A stretch of 64,000 bases of DNA from Micromonospora tulbaghiae (GCF_900091605.1 NZ_FMCQ01000001.1:186001-250000); one strand, 5' to 3'; counted from the stretch's first letter, positions 29,016 through 42,643 are shown. Program-made: numbers and translations. The notes: generated from the letters alone by a model not told the origin.

Positions 29016-29597
29016 TCAGGGCGTCACGTAATGCCGGCGGGGGAACAGGCGCGCGAGGCGCGGCAGGCGTTGTGCGATCTCGGTGAGGCTGTCGCTGTTC
29101 CATGGCTGATCGTTCGGTTCCGGGTCCGCGTACGCGCGGTGACCTCGGGCGTCCAGCGCTTCGTAGAGCCCGTCACGCCGGCCGGTGGCGCGTTCGTAGG
29201 CGTCGGCCGCCGCGTAGGCGAGTTCCTCCCACTGTGGCCATTCCGCGTCGGCCCACTCCTCGTGACTGCGACCGGCGAGCACACGAACGGCGACCAGGTC
29301 GGCGAGGTTGTCCGGGTTCTGGGCGACGTGATGCCACAAGCGCTGCCCCTGGCCGATCAGCCACGGTTGGAAGTACCAGAACGCGTCGCTGCTGCAGAGC
29401 CCGTCCAGGATCTGGTTGGCGGCTCCCCACATGGCGTACGTGTCGATCGGGCGACGCGCGGCCTCCAGGTTGATCTGAAAGTCCACGACGTGTTCCAGAG
29501 AGACCTGGCTGAGCTGGTGCGTCAACCAGTCCAGCCTGTGGTCCGGGCCGGTCGTTTCGCCGGCTGACCGCTCCAGGAGCGTCCAGAACTCCGCCAT
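29016..29597 (-). CDS. DUF4240 domain protein
   Basis: 193 residues: AEFWTLLERSAGETTGPDHR, HQLSQVSLEHVVDFQINLEA, TYAMWGAANQILDGLCSSDA, FWYFQPWLIGQGQRLWHHVA, matching the DUF4240 pattern of Trp-rich helices. ATG 29597 is preferred; upstream in-frame sequence overlaps promoter-like repeats. It is convergent with the SnoaL-like gene. Proteins of this family occur near polymorphic toxin and HTH genes, but the function is unknown. Confidence 0.8.
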   Translation of the reverse strand: MAEFWTLLERSAGETTGPDHRLDWLTHQLSQVSLEHVVDFQINLEAARRPIDTYAMWGAANQILDGLCSSDAFWYFQPWLIGQGQRLWHHVAQNPDNLADLVAVRVLAGRSHEEWADAEWPQWEELAYAAADAYERATGRRDGLYEALDARGHRAYADPEPNDQPWNSDSLTEIAQRLPRLARLFPRRHYVTP

Positions 29598-29662
29598 GTC
29601 CACGTCGAGGACGGTAACGGGCCCGGCCTCGTACCGCTTGGTACAGAACGTGACCCTGATCA

Positions 29663-29678
29663 TGAACCGATCGGTACA
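29663..29678. promoter_or_regulatory. near-perfect palindrome upstream of second SnoaL-like gene
   Basis: TGAACCGA/TCGGTACA has a perfect 10-base core ACCGATCGGT and one mismatch in 8-base arms. GGTACAGAA/GGTACAAAA words recur at 29639, 29674 and 29711, so a regulator may bind several sites. Confidence 0.55.
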
Positions 29679-29793
29679 GAAGCCTGCTACGGTCGTTGCA
29701 GAACCGAGCGGTACAAAACTTGGACGTGGTTCCGCTCCCGCAACGACCAGCCCGGGGAAACGGGCCGGCATCAACAGATGAGGAAGAACGATC

Positions 29794-30213
29794 ATGAGCG
29801 CCACCGTGACTGATGCGGGTATGTCCACTCAGGAACTGCGCGACTTCTACCTGCGGTACGTCGACCTGGCGAACAAGCGGGAGTTCGCCCGCATGGCCGA
29901 CTTCGCCCACGAGGAGGTCATCATGAACGGCACCCCGGTCAAGATGGCGGACATGGTGGCCGAGTTCTACAAGCACGTGGAGGCGGTGCCGGACCTCCAC
30001 TGGGAGATCCAGGACGTCGTCGTCGAGGGCGACCGGATCGCCGCCCGCCTCGTCGACACGGGCACCCCGGTCAAGGAGTGGAACGGCCTGACCCCCACCG
30101 GCAAGTCGGTGTCGTTCACCGAGACCGCCTTCTACCGGGTCCAGGACGGCAAGTTCAAGTTCATGTCGTACCTGATGGACGCCGACTCGGTGCGGCGGCA
30201 GCTCGCCGGCTGA
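29794..30213 (+). CDS. SnoaL-like/NTF2-fold protein (ester cyclase family)
   Basis: 139 residues: MSTQELRDFYLRYVDLANKR, MADFAHEEVIMNGTPV, VPDLHWEIQDVVVEGDRIAA, LTPTGKSVSFTETAFYRVQD and a C-terminal KFKFMSYLMDADSVRRQL. Same superfamily as the gene at 28531 but distant from it. ATG 29794 is preceded by AGGAAG eight bases upstream. The preceding region carries a palindrome and repeated GGTACA words; no matching regulator gene is adjacent, since the flanking minus-strand gene is DUF4240. Confidence 0.8.
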   Translation: MSATVTDAGMSTQELRDFYLRYVDLANKREFARMADFAHEEVIMNGTPVKMADMVAEFYKHVEAVPDLHWEIQDVVVEGDRIAARLVDTGTPVKEWNGLTPTGKSVSFTETAFYRVQDGKFKFMSYLMDADSVRRQLAG

Positions 30214-30243
30214 TCCGTCACCCCGAACGGCGCGTCGCGACCT

Positions 30244-30277
30244 CGCCGCCGGCCCTCGCTCGTCGAGGCCGGCGGCG
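30244..30277. terminator. bidirectional hairpin between SnoaL-like gene and ATPase gene
   Basis: CGCCGCCGGCC and its exact complement around a 12-base loop, between two convergent genes. Confidence 0.7.
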
Positions 30278-30348
30278 GTTCCTCGCCCCACGGTCGGGGG
30301 GAACATCCCTGCGCACGGGATTCTCCGTTGTCGTCGCCGCCCGGAACG

Positions 30349-30900
30349 TCATGTCGGCGCCTTGACCGCGTGCAGTCGATCGACCGTCTGCTTTATCGTC
30401 GCCACCCGGGTCGCGAGCGGTCCCGCCGGCACGTCGACCAGATCGAATCCCGCCTCGCGGTACGTCAGTTCGTGGACCCGCTCGAAGACGATCGACTCCT
30501 CGAAGCTGATCCGCCGGGCCGCGGTCGCCTCGACGAAGCCCTGATTCCGGACGAAGAAGACGGTCCGTTCCGTCGTCATGCCCTCGATCTCGTCGAGCAG
30601 GGCCGACGGTGGTGTCATGCCGAGGTGGCGGCACAACGCGAGCGTGCACACGGGTGAGCGGTCGTGGAACACCACGTCGTCGCCGAACATCTCGGCTCGA
30701 CGCCGACGCCTCCGCTGGAGATCCAGCACCCGCTCGGCGAAGTCCGGCTCCCGCCACGGCTCGGGCAGACCGAGCGCCTGGTGAAGCGCGATCACGTCGG
30801 TCGCGGCCTCCTCCACGACGGGGTGGCCGTCGACTTCCAGGTGGCGCAGGATCGCGGTCTTACCGGAGCCGGGAGCGCCGGTGAGGATGTAGCCGGGCAT
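30349..30900 (-). CDS. AAA-family ATPase / nucleoside-kinase-like P-loop protein
   Basis: 183 residues. Walker A YILTGAPGSGKTAILRHLE near residue 8, Walker B-like DDVVFHDRSPV near 75, and an Arg-rich lid segment. It resembles the AAA_28 group of small kinases. ATG 30900 has GGAGG five bases upstream. It is divergent from the ArsR-VOC operon, with an operator between them, so it may be controlled by that regulator. Substrate unknown. Confidence 0.8.
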   Translation of the reverse strand: MPGYILTGAPGSGKTAILRHLEVDGHPVVEEAATDVIALHQALGLPEPWREPDFAERVLDLQRRRRRRAEMFGDDVVFHDRSPVCTLALCRHLGMTPPSALLDEIEGMTTERTVFFVRNQGFVEATAARRISFEESIVFERVHELTYREAGFDLVDVPAGPLATRVATIKQTVDRLHAVKAPT

Positions 30901-30933
30901 GACGTCCTCCGATGTCGGGCAGCCTCTTGATAG

Positions 30934-30949
30934 GCAAGCTGCTACTTGC
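30934..30949. promoter_or_regulatory. ArsR operator candidate
   Basis: GCAAG-CTGCTA-CTTGC inverted repeat directly before the ArsR start, between divergent genes. Confidence 0.55.
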
Positions 30950-30951
30950 AT

Positions 30952-31257
30952 ATGGTGGGTGACGTGGGCGATCTGTACCAGGCGCTGGCCGATCCCACCC
31001 GCCGCCTGATCCTCGACGAGCTGACCGAGCGCGACGGTCAGACCCTGTTCGAGATCTGCGGCCGGCTGGCCACGAAGCACCAGGTCGGCTCGTCCCGGCA
31101 GGCGATCTCCCAGCACCTCGACGTCCTGGAGGCCGCCGGCCTGATCGTCACGCGGCGGCAGGGTCGCTACAAGTTCCACCACCTCGACACCCGGCCGCTG
31201 CGGTCCATCACCGAGCGATGGCTCAGGTCCGCCGAACCCACCCAGGAGAACCCATGA
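30952..31257 (+). CDS. ArsR-family regulator
   Basis: 101 residues. Winged helix: DLYQALADPTRRLILDELTE, FEICGRLATKHQVGSSRQAI and SQHLDVLEAAGLIVTRRQGR. No metal-binding cysteine cluster of the ArsR/SmtB type is seen; one Cys (FEIC) is present. The shape matches the SdpR/YczG-like group. ATG 30952 is chosen; GTG 30955 is also possible. Its stop overlaps the VOC start (ATGA), a two-gene operon. Confidence 0.88.
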   Translation: MVGDVGDLYQALADPTRRLILDELTERDGQTLFEICGRLATKHQVGSSRQAISQHLDVLEAAGLIVTRRQGRYKFHHLDTRPLRSITERWLRSAEPTQENP

Positions 31258-31640
31258 GAATCAACCTCACCAGCGTGTACGTCGACGACCAGGCCAAGGC
31301 GCTGCGCTTCTACACCGACGTGCTCGGCTTCGTGAAGAAGACCGACGTGCCGACCGGGGAGTACCGCTGGCTCACAGTGGTCTCGCCCGACGCCCCGGAC
31401 GGCGTGGAGCTGCTGCTGGAGCCCGACGCGCACCCGGCCGCCAAGGCGTTCAAGGAGGCGCTCGCGGCCGACGGCATCCCGCTGACGCAGTTCGCGGTGG
31501 ACGACGTGGCCGCCGAGCACGACCGGTTGCGGGGCCTCGGCGTGCTGTTCACCCAGGAGCCGGTCGACATGGGCCCGGTGACCACTGCGGTGTTCGACGA
31601 CACCTGCGGCAACCTGATCCAGATCGCACAGTACCGGTAG
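31254..31640 (+). CDS. VOC-family protein (glyoxalase/bleomycin-resistance fold)
   Basis: 128 residues with two beta-alpha-beta-beta-beta modules: INLTSVYVDDQAKALRFYTD and LGFVKKTDVPTGEYRWLTVV, then FAVDDVAAEHDRLRGLGVLF and TAVFDDTCGNLIQIAQY. Such enzymes use a metal held by His/Glu; the glutamate of a second module seems absent. AGGAG precedes the ATG that overlaps the arsR stop. ArsR-VOC pairs are common in actinobacteria. Substrate unknown. Confidence 0.85.
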   Translation: MRINLTSVYVDDQAKALRFYTDVLGFVKKTDVPTGEYRWLTVVSPDAPDGVELLLEPDAHPAAKAFKEALAADGIPLTQFAVDDVAAEHDRLRGLGVLFTQEPVDMGPVTTAVFDDTCGNLIQIAQYR

Positions 31641-31693
31641 CCGGGCGCTGACTCCGCGCGGAACCGCTCGACACGATCGGTCACTCTGGCGGC

Positions 31694-32389
31694 ATGATGG
31701 TGTGGCGGCGCCCGTACTCGCTGGACCTGACCACCGTCGGCGCGATCTTCGCGGTGGTGGGGACGGGCGGCCACCTGGTGTTCTACACGGTCGCCGGCCT
31801 ACGCGGATGGCTGCCGGGCCCGATGGCGGCGTTCGTCGGGGCGTGGACCGCCGCCGGTCTCGCCGTCGCAGTCCGCCGCGCGATGCTCGGCGTCTGGGTG
31901 AGCCACATCGGCGTACGCTCGCGCTCGCTGTTCCACACGACCACGGTGTCGTGGGCGTCGGTCGTGGAGATCCACAACGGTACTGGTTCCATGGTGGGCC
32001 TCGACATGGGACGCGTCGCGATCGTCATCGAGCGGATCGACGGCGATCCGGTGCAGACACCGATCCAGCGCGGGGACTTCATCCGGCCGTTCAACTTCCG
32101 CCCGGAGCTGACCCGGCTGGTCACCTGGCCGGAGCACTACGACGAGATCCTCGCGACCCTGCGGGAGTGCCACCGCAACGCCCGGCCCTCGGAGCAGCGC
32201 CCGCCGGCGAGCCCGGCGCCGGATCCGGTCCGCGCCGACCGTCCGGGCCCGCCGGAGCAGGTCCGGCGGCCGGCTCCGAGCGCCGCGCAGCGGCGTGACA
32301 TCCATGCGCTGACCAGGCAGTACGAGCGCGGGGCGCTGACCGGCGCCGAGTACGCGGCCGCGTTGGCGCGGCTGCGCGGTGACGAGTAG
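31694..32389 (+). CDS. membrane protein with PH-like region and SHOCT-like tail
   Basis: 231 residues. Two membrane helices at residues ~12-35 and ~42-62 (TVGAIFAVVGTGGHLVFYTV; PGPMAAFVGAWTAAGLAVAV). A folded region SHIGVRSRSLFHTTTVSWAS, resembling bacterial PH domains, follows. A Pro-rich linker leads to a C-terminal helix pair, IHALTRQYERGALTGAEYAA, like a SHOCT oligomerisation motif. Function unknown. It ends three bases before a convergent gene. Confidence 0.75.
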   Translation: MMVWRRPYSLDLTTVGAIFAVVGTGGHLVFYTVAGLRGWLPGPMAAFVGAWTAAGLAVAVRRAMLGVWVSHIGVRSRSLFHTTTVSWASVVEIHNGTGSMVGLDMGRVAIVIERIDGDPVQTPIQRGDFIRPFNFRPELTRLVTWPEHYDEILATLRECHRNARPSEQRPPASPAPDPVRADRPGPPEQVRRPAPSAAQRRDIHALTRQYERGALTGAEYAAALARLRGDE

Positions 32390-32392
32390 GCG

Positions 32393-32983
32393 TCAGCCGA
32401 GCCGGTCGAGCAGCTCGCGGCTGCGGCTCACCACCAGCGCGGTCGCCTCCGCGTCGTACGAGGGCAGCGAACTGTCGGTGAAGAGGTGCCGGTCGCCGGG
32501 GTAGACGTACAGCTTGCCGCGCTCGGGACCGACGATCGACACCAGTTCACGGGCGGCGTCCACATCGCCTTCCAGCCCGAAGAACGGGTCCTGCTCCATG
32601 CCGTGCACCTGGACCGCCACGCCGTCGGGCCAGGGGCCGATCGCCCATTCGCCGGTCACCGGCAGGCAGGCCTCGTAGAGCAGGGCGGCCCGGGCGCCGG
32701 CCCGGGTCTGGGCGAGCCGCTGGGCGATGGCGGCGCCCCAGGAGATGCCCGCGTAGACGAGGTCGGCCGGCATGTCGGCGACGAGTGCGTCGGCGCGCTG
32801 GTCGAGCACGTCGCCGCCGATCCGCTTGGTCAGCGCGGCGCCGTCCTCGATGGTGCCCGGGAGTTCGCCGTCGAAGAGGTCCGGGGCGTGCACGGTGTGC
32901 CCACCGGAGCGCAGGGAGTCGGCGAGCGCGCGGACCCCGTCTGTGAGCCCTTGAATGTGGTGGAAGAGCATGATCTCGGCCAT
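32393..32983 (-). CDS. dienelactone hydrolase family protein
   Basis: About 196 residues with an alpha/beta-hydrolase fold: AEIMLFHHIQGLTDGVRALA, HTVHAPDLFDGELPGT, the nucleophile elbow AGISWGAAIAQ with Ser near residue 81 where classic dienelactone hydrolases have Cys, and YVYPGDRHLFTD with the catalytic His near 162. ATG 32983 is favoured by AGGAG seven bases upstream over GTG 32986. It is divergent from a winged-helix regulator gene. The substrate is unknown. Confidence 0.85.
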   Translation of the reverse strand: MAEIMLFHHIQGLTDGVRALADSLRSGGHTVHAPDLFDGELPGTIEDGAALTKRIGGDVLDQRADALVADMPADLVYAGISWGAAIAQRLAQTRAGARAALLYEACLPVTGEWAIGPWPDGVAVQVHGMEQDPFFGLEGDVDAARELVSIVGPERGKLYVYPGDRHLFTDSSLPSYDAEATALVVSRSRELLDRLG

Positions 32984-33048
32984 CACTACACTCCTGAGTT
33001 GTCAGACCAGAGTTATCGAACGAACCAGAATCTTAGAACGGTCGAGAA

Positions 33049-33639
33049 ATGTCGGTCAATCAGCGGATCCCGGACTACGACCTCGACGACCTGCTCGTGG
33101 TCAGCGCACCGGAGCAGTTGCGTGCGCTCGCCGACCCGCTGCGCAGCACGCTGCTGGAGCTGCTCCTGGAACGCGCTGCCACTGTGAACGAGCTGGCCCG
33201 CGCTGTCGACCGGCCGAAGAGCAGCGTCGCGTACCACGTGAACCAACTGGTCGACGCCGGGCTGCTGCGCGTGGTGCGGACCCGCCGGGTACGCGCCATC
33301 GAGGAACGGTTCTACGGGCGTGTCGCCCGCACGTTCTACGTCGGTGCGCTCAGCCGGCCCGAGGACAAGCGCGTCGTGGCCGGGATCAACGGGCTCGCCG
33401 CTGCCGCCGCGGAAGCGGCCGCCGCGCACGCCGCCGACGAGCTGCGGTGCACGCTCCTGCACGCGCGCATCCCGATCGAGGACGTCCGCGAGTTCTGGGC
33501 GGAGGTCCAGGAACTGGCCAGGCGGTTCGCGCAGATCCCCCGGGCCGGAGATCAGGTGTACGGCTTCGCCGCCGGCCTCTACCCGACCGACGCGCCCACG
33601 CTTCCCGACGTGGACGCCGCTGGGCACTCGGCCGACTGA
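33049..33639 (+). CDS. ArsR-type winged-helix regulator
   Basis: 196 residues. HTH region: PEQLRALADPLRSTLLELLL, VNELARAVDRPKSSVAYHVN and QLVDAGLLRVVRTRRVRAIE. Then YGRVARTFYVGALS and a C-terminal helical domain seen in helix-turn-helix 20 regulators. It is divergent from the dienelactone hydrolase gene by 65 bases and is the likely regulator of it. The intergenic A/T-rich stretch shows only imperfect symmetry. Confidence 0.85.
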   Translation: MSVNQRIPDYDLDDLLVVSAPEQLRALADPLRSTLLELLLERAATVNELARAVDRPKSSVAYHVNQLVDAGLLRVVRTRRVRAIEERFYGRVARTFYVGALSRPEDKRVVAGINGLAAAAAEAAAAHAADELRCTLLHARIPIEDVREFWAEVQELARRFAQIPRAGDQVYGFAAGLYPTDAPTLPDVDAAGHSAD

Positions 33640-33724
33640 CTCCGGCCGTCACGACCGTCGTGCCCGGGCCGCGCCACGACGGGGTCCTGCCAGGTCGGCG
33701 ATCCGGGCAGGCTAGCGTCGGAGC

Positions 33725-34696
33725 GTGAGTACCGGATCTCCGCGCGTCCTGCCGGCCGAGCGCGGCATCGACGAGGCCGCCGCCGTCCTGCGCGCCGGCG
33801 GGCTGGTCGCCTTTCCCACCGAGACGGTCTATGGGCTGGGCGCCAACGCGCTCGACGCCCGAGCCGCGGCGCGGATCTTCGAGGCGAAGGCGCGGCCCAG
33901 CTTCGACCCGCTGATCAGCCACCTTGCCGACGCCGCCGACCTCGCCGCGCTGGTGGGCGAGGTGCCCACGGCGGTGGCCGCGCTCGCGAAGCGGTTCTGG
34001 CCCGGTCCGCTCACCCTGATCGTGGACCGGCCGGAGATCATTCCGCCGATCGTCACCTCCGGCCTGGACACCATGGCGGTACGCGTACCGGACGAGCCGT
34101 CCGCGCGGGCGCTGATCGCGGCCGCCGGCGTACCGGTGGCGGCGCCCAGCGCGAACCGGTTCGGCCAGCTCAGCCCGACCCGGGCCGAACACGTGGTGGC
34201 CGGGCTGGGCGGCGCGGTGGACGTGGTGCTCGACGGCGGCCCCACCCGGTGCGGGATCGAGTCGACGATCGTGGACGCCCGCGGTGAACGGCCGGTGGTG
34301 CTGCGGCTGGGCGCGCTGCCGATCGAGGCGCTCGCCGAGGCGGTCGGTTTGGTCGAGGTGCGCCAGGGCAGCTCCGGTCAGCCCGTCGCGCCCGGGACGC
34401 TCGCCGCGCACTACGCCCCGCGTACCCCGTTGCGGTTGGGCGCGGCGGCCGAACCCGGCGGCGCCCGGCGGGGATTCCTGGCCTTCCGGGAGCCGCCGGC
34501 GGACGGCGACTGGGCGGCGGTGGAGGTGCTCTCGCCCGACGGCGACGTGACGGCCGCGGCGGCGCGCCTGTTCGACGCGCTGCACCGGCTCGACGCGGCA
34601 GGGGTGACCGAGATCGTCGCCCAGCCGGTGCCGGAGACCGGCGTGGGCCGGGCGATAAACGACCGCCTGCGCCGGGCCGCCGCCACCTGGCACTAG
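33725..34696 (+). CDS. L-threonylcarbamoyladenylate synthase (Sua5/YwlC)
   Basis: Makes threonylcarbamoyl-AMP for the t6A37 modification of tRNA. 323 residues: the YrdC domain with LVAFPTETVYGLGANALDA near residue 30, FWPGPLTLIVD, VAAPSANRFGQLSPT and GIESTIVD. A linker and C-terminal Sua5 domain (APGTLAAHYAPRTPLRL onward) place it in the two-domain Sua5 group rather than the short YrdC. GTG start. tsaD/tsaB/tsaE are not nearby. Confidence 0.92.
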   Translation: MSTGSPRVLPAERGIDEAAAVLRAGGLVAFPTETVYGLGANALDARAAARIFEAKARPSFDPLISHLADAADLAALVGEVPTAVAALAKRFWPGPLTLIVDRPEIIPPIVTSGLDTMAVRVPDEPSARALIAAAGVPVAAPSANRFGQLSPTRAEHVVAGLGGAVDVVLDGGPTRCGIESTIVDARGERPVVLRLGALPIEALAEAVGLVEVRQGSSGQPVAPGTLAAHYAPRTPLRLGAAAEPGGARRGFLAFREPPADGDWAAVEVLSPDGDVTAAAARLFDALHRLDAAGVTEIVAQPVPETGVGRAINDRLRRAAATWH

Positions 34697-34704
34697 GGAA
34701 CCGG

Positions 34705-35482
34705 TCAGGGCGTCAGCGGGACCGTCTCGCCACGAAGGACGGTACGGACCTGGCCGGCGAAGCCGCGTCGCCGGGCCTCCTCGACGAAGTGCCGCAGCGG
34801 CGACCGGAACACCGGGTAGTCGTCGTAGTGGATCGGCACGGTGAGCCGCGGACGGATCAGCTCCACCACGTCGGCGCCCTGCCGGGCGTCCATGGTGAGC
34901 AGGATGCCGGCGATCCGGGTGCCGCCGAGGTGGATCAGCATGGCGTCGATGTCCGGGAATCGGGCGGGGATCTCGGCGAGCTGCGGGCGGCGCAGCGTGT
35001 CCCCGGTGACGTAGAGGCGGAAGCGCCGTTCCCCGCCCTGTTCCAGGTCGATCAGGCTGCCCATCACGTCAGGGAGCGCGCGGTCCAGCAGGCCGGGCCC
35101 GTGCTGGCCGGGCAGCGCGGTCAGGCGCAGCGTCTCGTCGCCCCGGTGCAGCTCGTACGCGCGCCAGGTGGGCAGCCCTTCCGCCGCGCCGAAGCCCCAG
35201 CGACGCAGTTTCCGTTCCGCCTGCGGTGTGGTGAGGATCGGCAGCGACCGGTCCAGGCCGCGCCGGGCGACCCGGTCGAAGTGGTCGCCGTGCAGGTGGG
35301 ACAGGACCACCGCGTCCAGCGGGGGCAGCTCGGGGATGGTCAGCGCCGGGTCGGTGCTCCGCTTCGACCACAGCCCCCGGCCCAGGTACGCCCGCTGCCC
35401 CCGGTGCAGGAAGTTCGGGTCGGTGAGCAGTGTGAAGCCGCCGATCCGCAGCACAGTGGTCGCCGTACCGACGAACGTCACC

Positions 35483-35493
<11 letters not shown>
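34705..35493 (-). CDS. MBL-fold metal-dependent hydrolase (UlaG-like)
   Basis: 262 residues. Metallo-beta-lactamase fold: TFVGTATTVLRIGGFTLLTD, metal motif VLSHLHGDHFDRVAR near residue 63, LPGQHGP, YVTGDTLRRPQL, and IPIHY-like VPIHYDDYPVF near the end. ATG 35493 overlaps the upstream ATPase gene by 11 bases; ATG 35526 would overlap more. Such UlaG-like proteins are lactonases or phosphodiesterases; substrate not predictable. It is coupled to the P-type ATPase gene. Confidence 0.88.
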
Positions 35494-39994
<4,501 letters not shown>

Positions 39995-40155
39995 CTCGCC
40001 TCCCGGTCTCGTCCCGGCGGCCCGACTTCCCGGCGCGGCGTCCGTTATGCCACCTCGATGGCAGAAGTTTCCGGCGTCGGCCCGCCGTTGCCGCGCGGGA
40101 CGAGACGCGCGACACAGTTGACCTCAACCGGGGGTGAGGTCCGAGGCTGAACGCC

Positions 40156-41532
40156 ATGACCAGCACCACCGCCGTACCGGCTGATCCACCCGTCGACCTG
40201 TGGTCGCCGCGCCTGCGGGCGATGACGGTGGGCAGTGTCGCCCTGGTGTCCCTGCTCGCGTTCGAGGCGCTGGCGGTGGGCACCGCCATGCCGACAGTGG
40301 CGCGCAGCCTCGACGGGCTCGGCCTGTACGCGCTGGCGTTCGGCGGCTCGTTCGCCTCCGGCGTGGTGGCGATGGTCGCGTCCGGCATCTGGTGCGACGC
40401 GCGCGGGCCACGCCCGGCCATGTGGCACGGTGTCGCCTGGTTCGTCGCCGGCCTGGTGGTGGCCGGTGCCGCGACGACCATGGAGGTGCTGGTCGTCGGG
40501 CGGGTGGTGCAGGGCTTCGGCTCCGGACTGGTCTCGGTGGCGCTCTATGTGGTCGTCGGGCAGGCGTACCCGGAGCAGCTGCGGCGGCGGATCTTCGCCG
40601 CGTTCGCCGCGGCGTGGGTGGTGCCGTCGCTCGTCGGCCCGGCGCTGGCCGGACTGATCGTGGAACACCTGGGCTGGCGGTGGGTGTTCCTCGCGGTGCC
40701 GGCCGTGGCGATCCCGGCGGCGCTGCTGGTCCAGCCGGGGTTGCGGGCGCTGACCGGAACCGTGGCGACCCGGCCGCCGGCGGGCGCGCTGGCCCGAATC
40801 GGCTGGGCCTGCGGGGCGGGGGCGAGCGCCGCACTGCTGCACTACGGGGGGCAGCAGCGCGGCGCACTCGCCGCCGGCCTGATCACCGCGGCGCTGGCCG
40901 GGCTGCTCGCCTGCGCACCGCACCTGCTGCCGGCCGGTTTCCTGCGCGCGGCACGGGGACTGCCGACGGTGATCGGGCTGCGCGCGCTGGCGTCGGCGGC
41001 GTTCGTCGCCGCCGAGGTGGTGATCCCGCTGATGCTGTCCCGGGAGCGCGGCTTCTCGCCCACCGGAGCCGGCCTGGTGCTGACCGTCGGGGCGCTGTCC
41101 TGGTCGGTGGGTTCGTGGATCCAGGGCCGGATCGGCTCACCCCGCTCGGCTGCCACCCTGCCCCGGGCCGGGCTGGCCTGCATCACGATCGGTACGGCCG
41201 GCGTCGCGTCGGCGCTGCTGCCCGGGTTGCCGGTGCTGCCTGCGGTGTTCTCCTGGGCGGTGGCCGGGCTCGGCATGGGTCTGCTCTACCCGTCGCTGTC
41301 GGTGCTGACCCTGGCGCAGTCCGCCCCGGCCGAGCAGGGCCGCAACAGTTCGGCGCTGCAACTGGGCGACTCGCTCGCCGCCGCCACCGTGCTGGCGCTG
41401 ACCGGCGCGGTGCTGGCGGCCGGTTCGTCTCCCGGCCCGGCCAGCTACGCGACCACGCTTGCCGTCGCCGCCGGTTGCGGCCTGCTCGGCCTGGTTCTGG
41501 CCGGACGGGTCTCCCCCCGCCCCGCCACGTGA
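40156..41532 (+). CDS. MFS drug-export-type transporter
   Basis: 458 residues, 14-helix EmrB/QacA-like pattern: RAMTVGSVALVSLLAFEALA, AMPTVARSLDGLG, the motif A-type region SGIWCDARGPRPAMWHG, VVGRVVQGFGSGLVSVALYV (motif C-like), and later LGWRWVFLAVPAVAIPAALL. It is divergent from the P-type ATPase. It is probably a proton-coupled exporter; substrate unknown. A strong hairpin repeat follows it. Confidence 0.88.
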   Translation: MTSTTAVPADPPVDLWSPRLRAMTVGSVALVSLLAFEALAVGTAMPTVARSLDGLGLYALAFGGSFASGVVAMVASGIWCDARGPRPAMWHGVAWFVAGLVVAGAATTMEVLVVGRVVQGFGSGLVSVALYVVVGQAYPEQLRRRIFAAFAAAWVVPSLVGPALAGLIVEHLGWRWVFLAVPAVAIPAALLVQPGLRALTGTVATRPPAGALARIGWACGAGASAALLHYGGQQRGALAAGLITAALAGLLACAPHLLPAGFLRAARGLPTVIGLRALASAAFVAAEVVIPLMLSRERGFSPTGAGLVLTVGALSWSVGSWIQGRIGSPRSAATLPRAGLACITIGTAGVASALLPGLPVLPAVFSWAVAGLGMGLLYPSLSVLTLAQSAPAEQGRNSSALQLGDSLAAATVLALTGAVLAAGSSPGPASYATTLAVAAGCGLLGLVLAGRVSPRPAT

Positions 41533-41567
41533 CCGCCCCACCCGTTACCCCTGCCCCTGTCCCGCCC

Positions 41568-41640
41568 CTCCCGGTTGATCAAGGAGTTCGGGTGAGATTC
41601 CGGGCCGCCGTCCGACACAAACTCCTTGATCAACCGGGAG
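41568..41640. repeat. GATC-type extragenic hairpin, copy 4
   Basis: Perfect 21-base arms: 41568-41588 (CTCCCGGTTGATCAAGGAGTT) and its complement at 41620-41640. The arm shares GATCAAGGAGTT with the copy after dnaA. It lies 35 bases after the MFS stop and could terminate transcription. Confidence 0.85.
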
Positions 41641-41827
41641 GGCGAGGGGAGCGGAGGGGCCGAGGGGGGTGCGGGCTGGGGTGGGGTGATCCGGACCGGG
41701 CGGGCCGCCGGATGGCGCAGGATCGGGTGAAGGGCTGCCGAGCGGGCGGCTGTCACGATCCGGGTCGGCGTCCCGTCCCACCGGGGAGCCGCGGTGTGGC
41801 GGCTGCGTGTGAGCGGGAGGAGTGGCG

Positions 41828-42607
41828 ATGCGGGTGCTGGTGACCGGGGCGACCGGGCGGCTCGGGCGGGTGGCGGTGCCGCGGCTGCGGGACGAGGGCT
41901 TCACGCTGCGTGCGATGAGCCGCCGGCCGCGTACCGGGGACGGGGTCGAGTGGGTGACCGCCGACCTGGCCACCGGCGCCGGGCTGGCGGAGGCGGTCGC
42001 GGGGATGGACGCCGTGTTGCACCTCGCCTCGTCGCCGAACCGGCGTACCCACGACATCGACGTTCTCGGCACCCGCCGGCTCGCCGTGGCCGCCGGTCAC
42101 GCCGGGGTGCGTCACCTGGTCTTCGTGTCGATCGTCGGCGTCGACCGGGTGCCGCTCGGCTACTACCGGCACAAGCTCGCGGCCGAGCAGGTGGTGGCCG
42201 CCGGCCCGGTGCCGTGGAGCGTGCTGCGGGCGACCCAGTTCCCGGAGTTCCTGGCCGGGCTGCTGAGCGGCGCGAGCCGCCTCGGCCCGCTGGTCGGGGA
42301 CCGGGCGGTGCTCGCCCAGCCGGTCGACAGCGGTGAGGTGGCGGACCGGCTCGCGGTCCTGCTGCTGGCCGGGCCGTCTAACCGGGTCGAGGACTTCGGC
42401 GGACCGGAGGTGCTGCGCTTCGACGAGGCGGCCCGGGCCTGGCTCGCGGCCCGGCGGGTACGCCGTCCGCTGCTGCCGGTCCGGATTCCCGGCCGGCTCG
42501 GGCGGGAGCTGCGCGCGGGTGGCCTCACCACGACCGCCACGCCGGCCGGTACCCGGACCTGGGCCGACTACCTCGCGGACACGTACGGGGGAACCGGCGG
42601 AAGATGA
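41828..42607 (+). CDS. NAD(P)-binding protein of NmrA/epimerase type
   Basis: 259 residues, atypical SDR: MRVLVTGATGRLGRVAVPRL (Rossmann GxxGxxG) near residue 7, VLHLASSPNRRTHDIDVLGT, HLVFVSIVGVDRVPLGYYRH with YxxxK near 112, and a C-terminal substrate domain. ATG 41828 is preferred because GGAGG lies seven bases upstream; GTG 41822 is too close to it. Function is probably oxidoreductase or regulator sensing NAD(P); substrate unknown. Confidence 0.85.
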   Translation: MRVLVTGATGRLGRVAVPRLRDEGFTLRAMSRRPRTGDGVEWVTADLATGAGLAEAVAGMDAVLHLASSPNRRTHDIDVLGTRRLAVAAGHAGVRHLVFVSIVGVDRVPLGYYRHKLAAEQVVAAGPVPWSVLRATQFPEFLAGLLSGASRLGPLVGDRAVLAQPVDSGEVADRLAVLLLAGPSNRVEDFGGPEVLRFDEAARAWLAARRVRRPLLPVRIPGRLGRELRAGGLTTTATPAGTRTWADYLADTYGGTGGR

Positions 42608-42643
42608 GAAACGGTCGGGTCCGCACCGTCCTACGGTGACCGC

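Noticed and set aside
33231..33244. CACGTG site resembling parS (GTACCACGTGAACC)
   Set aside because: Three mismatches to the consensus and inside an ArsR coding frame.
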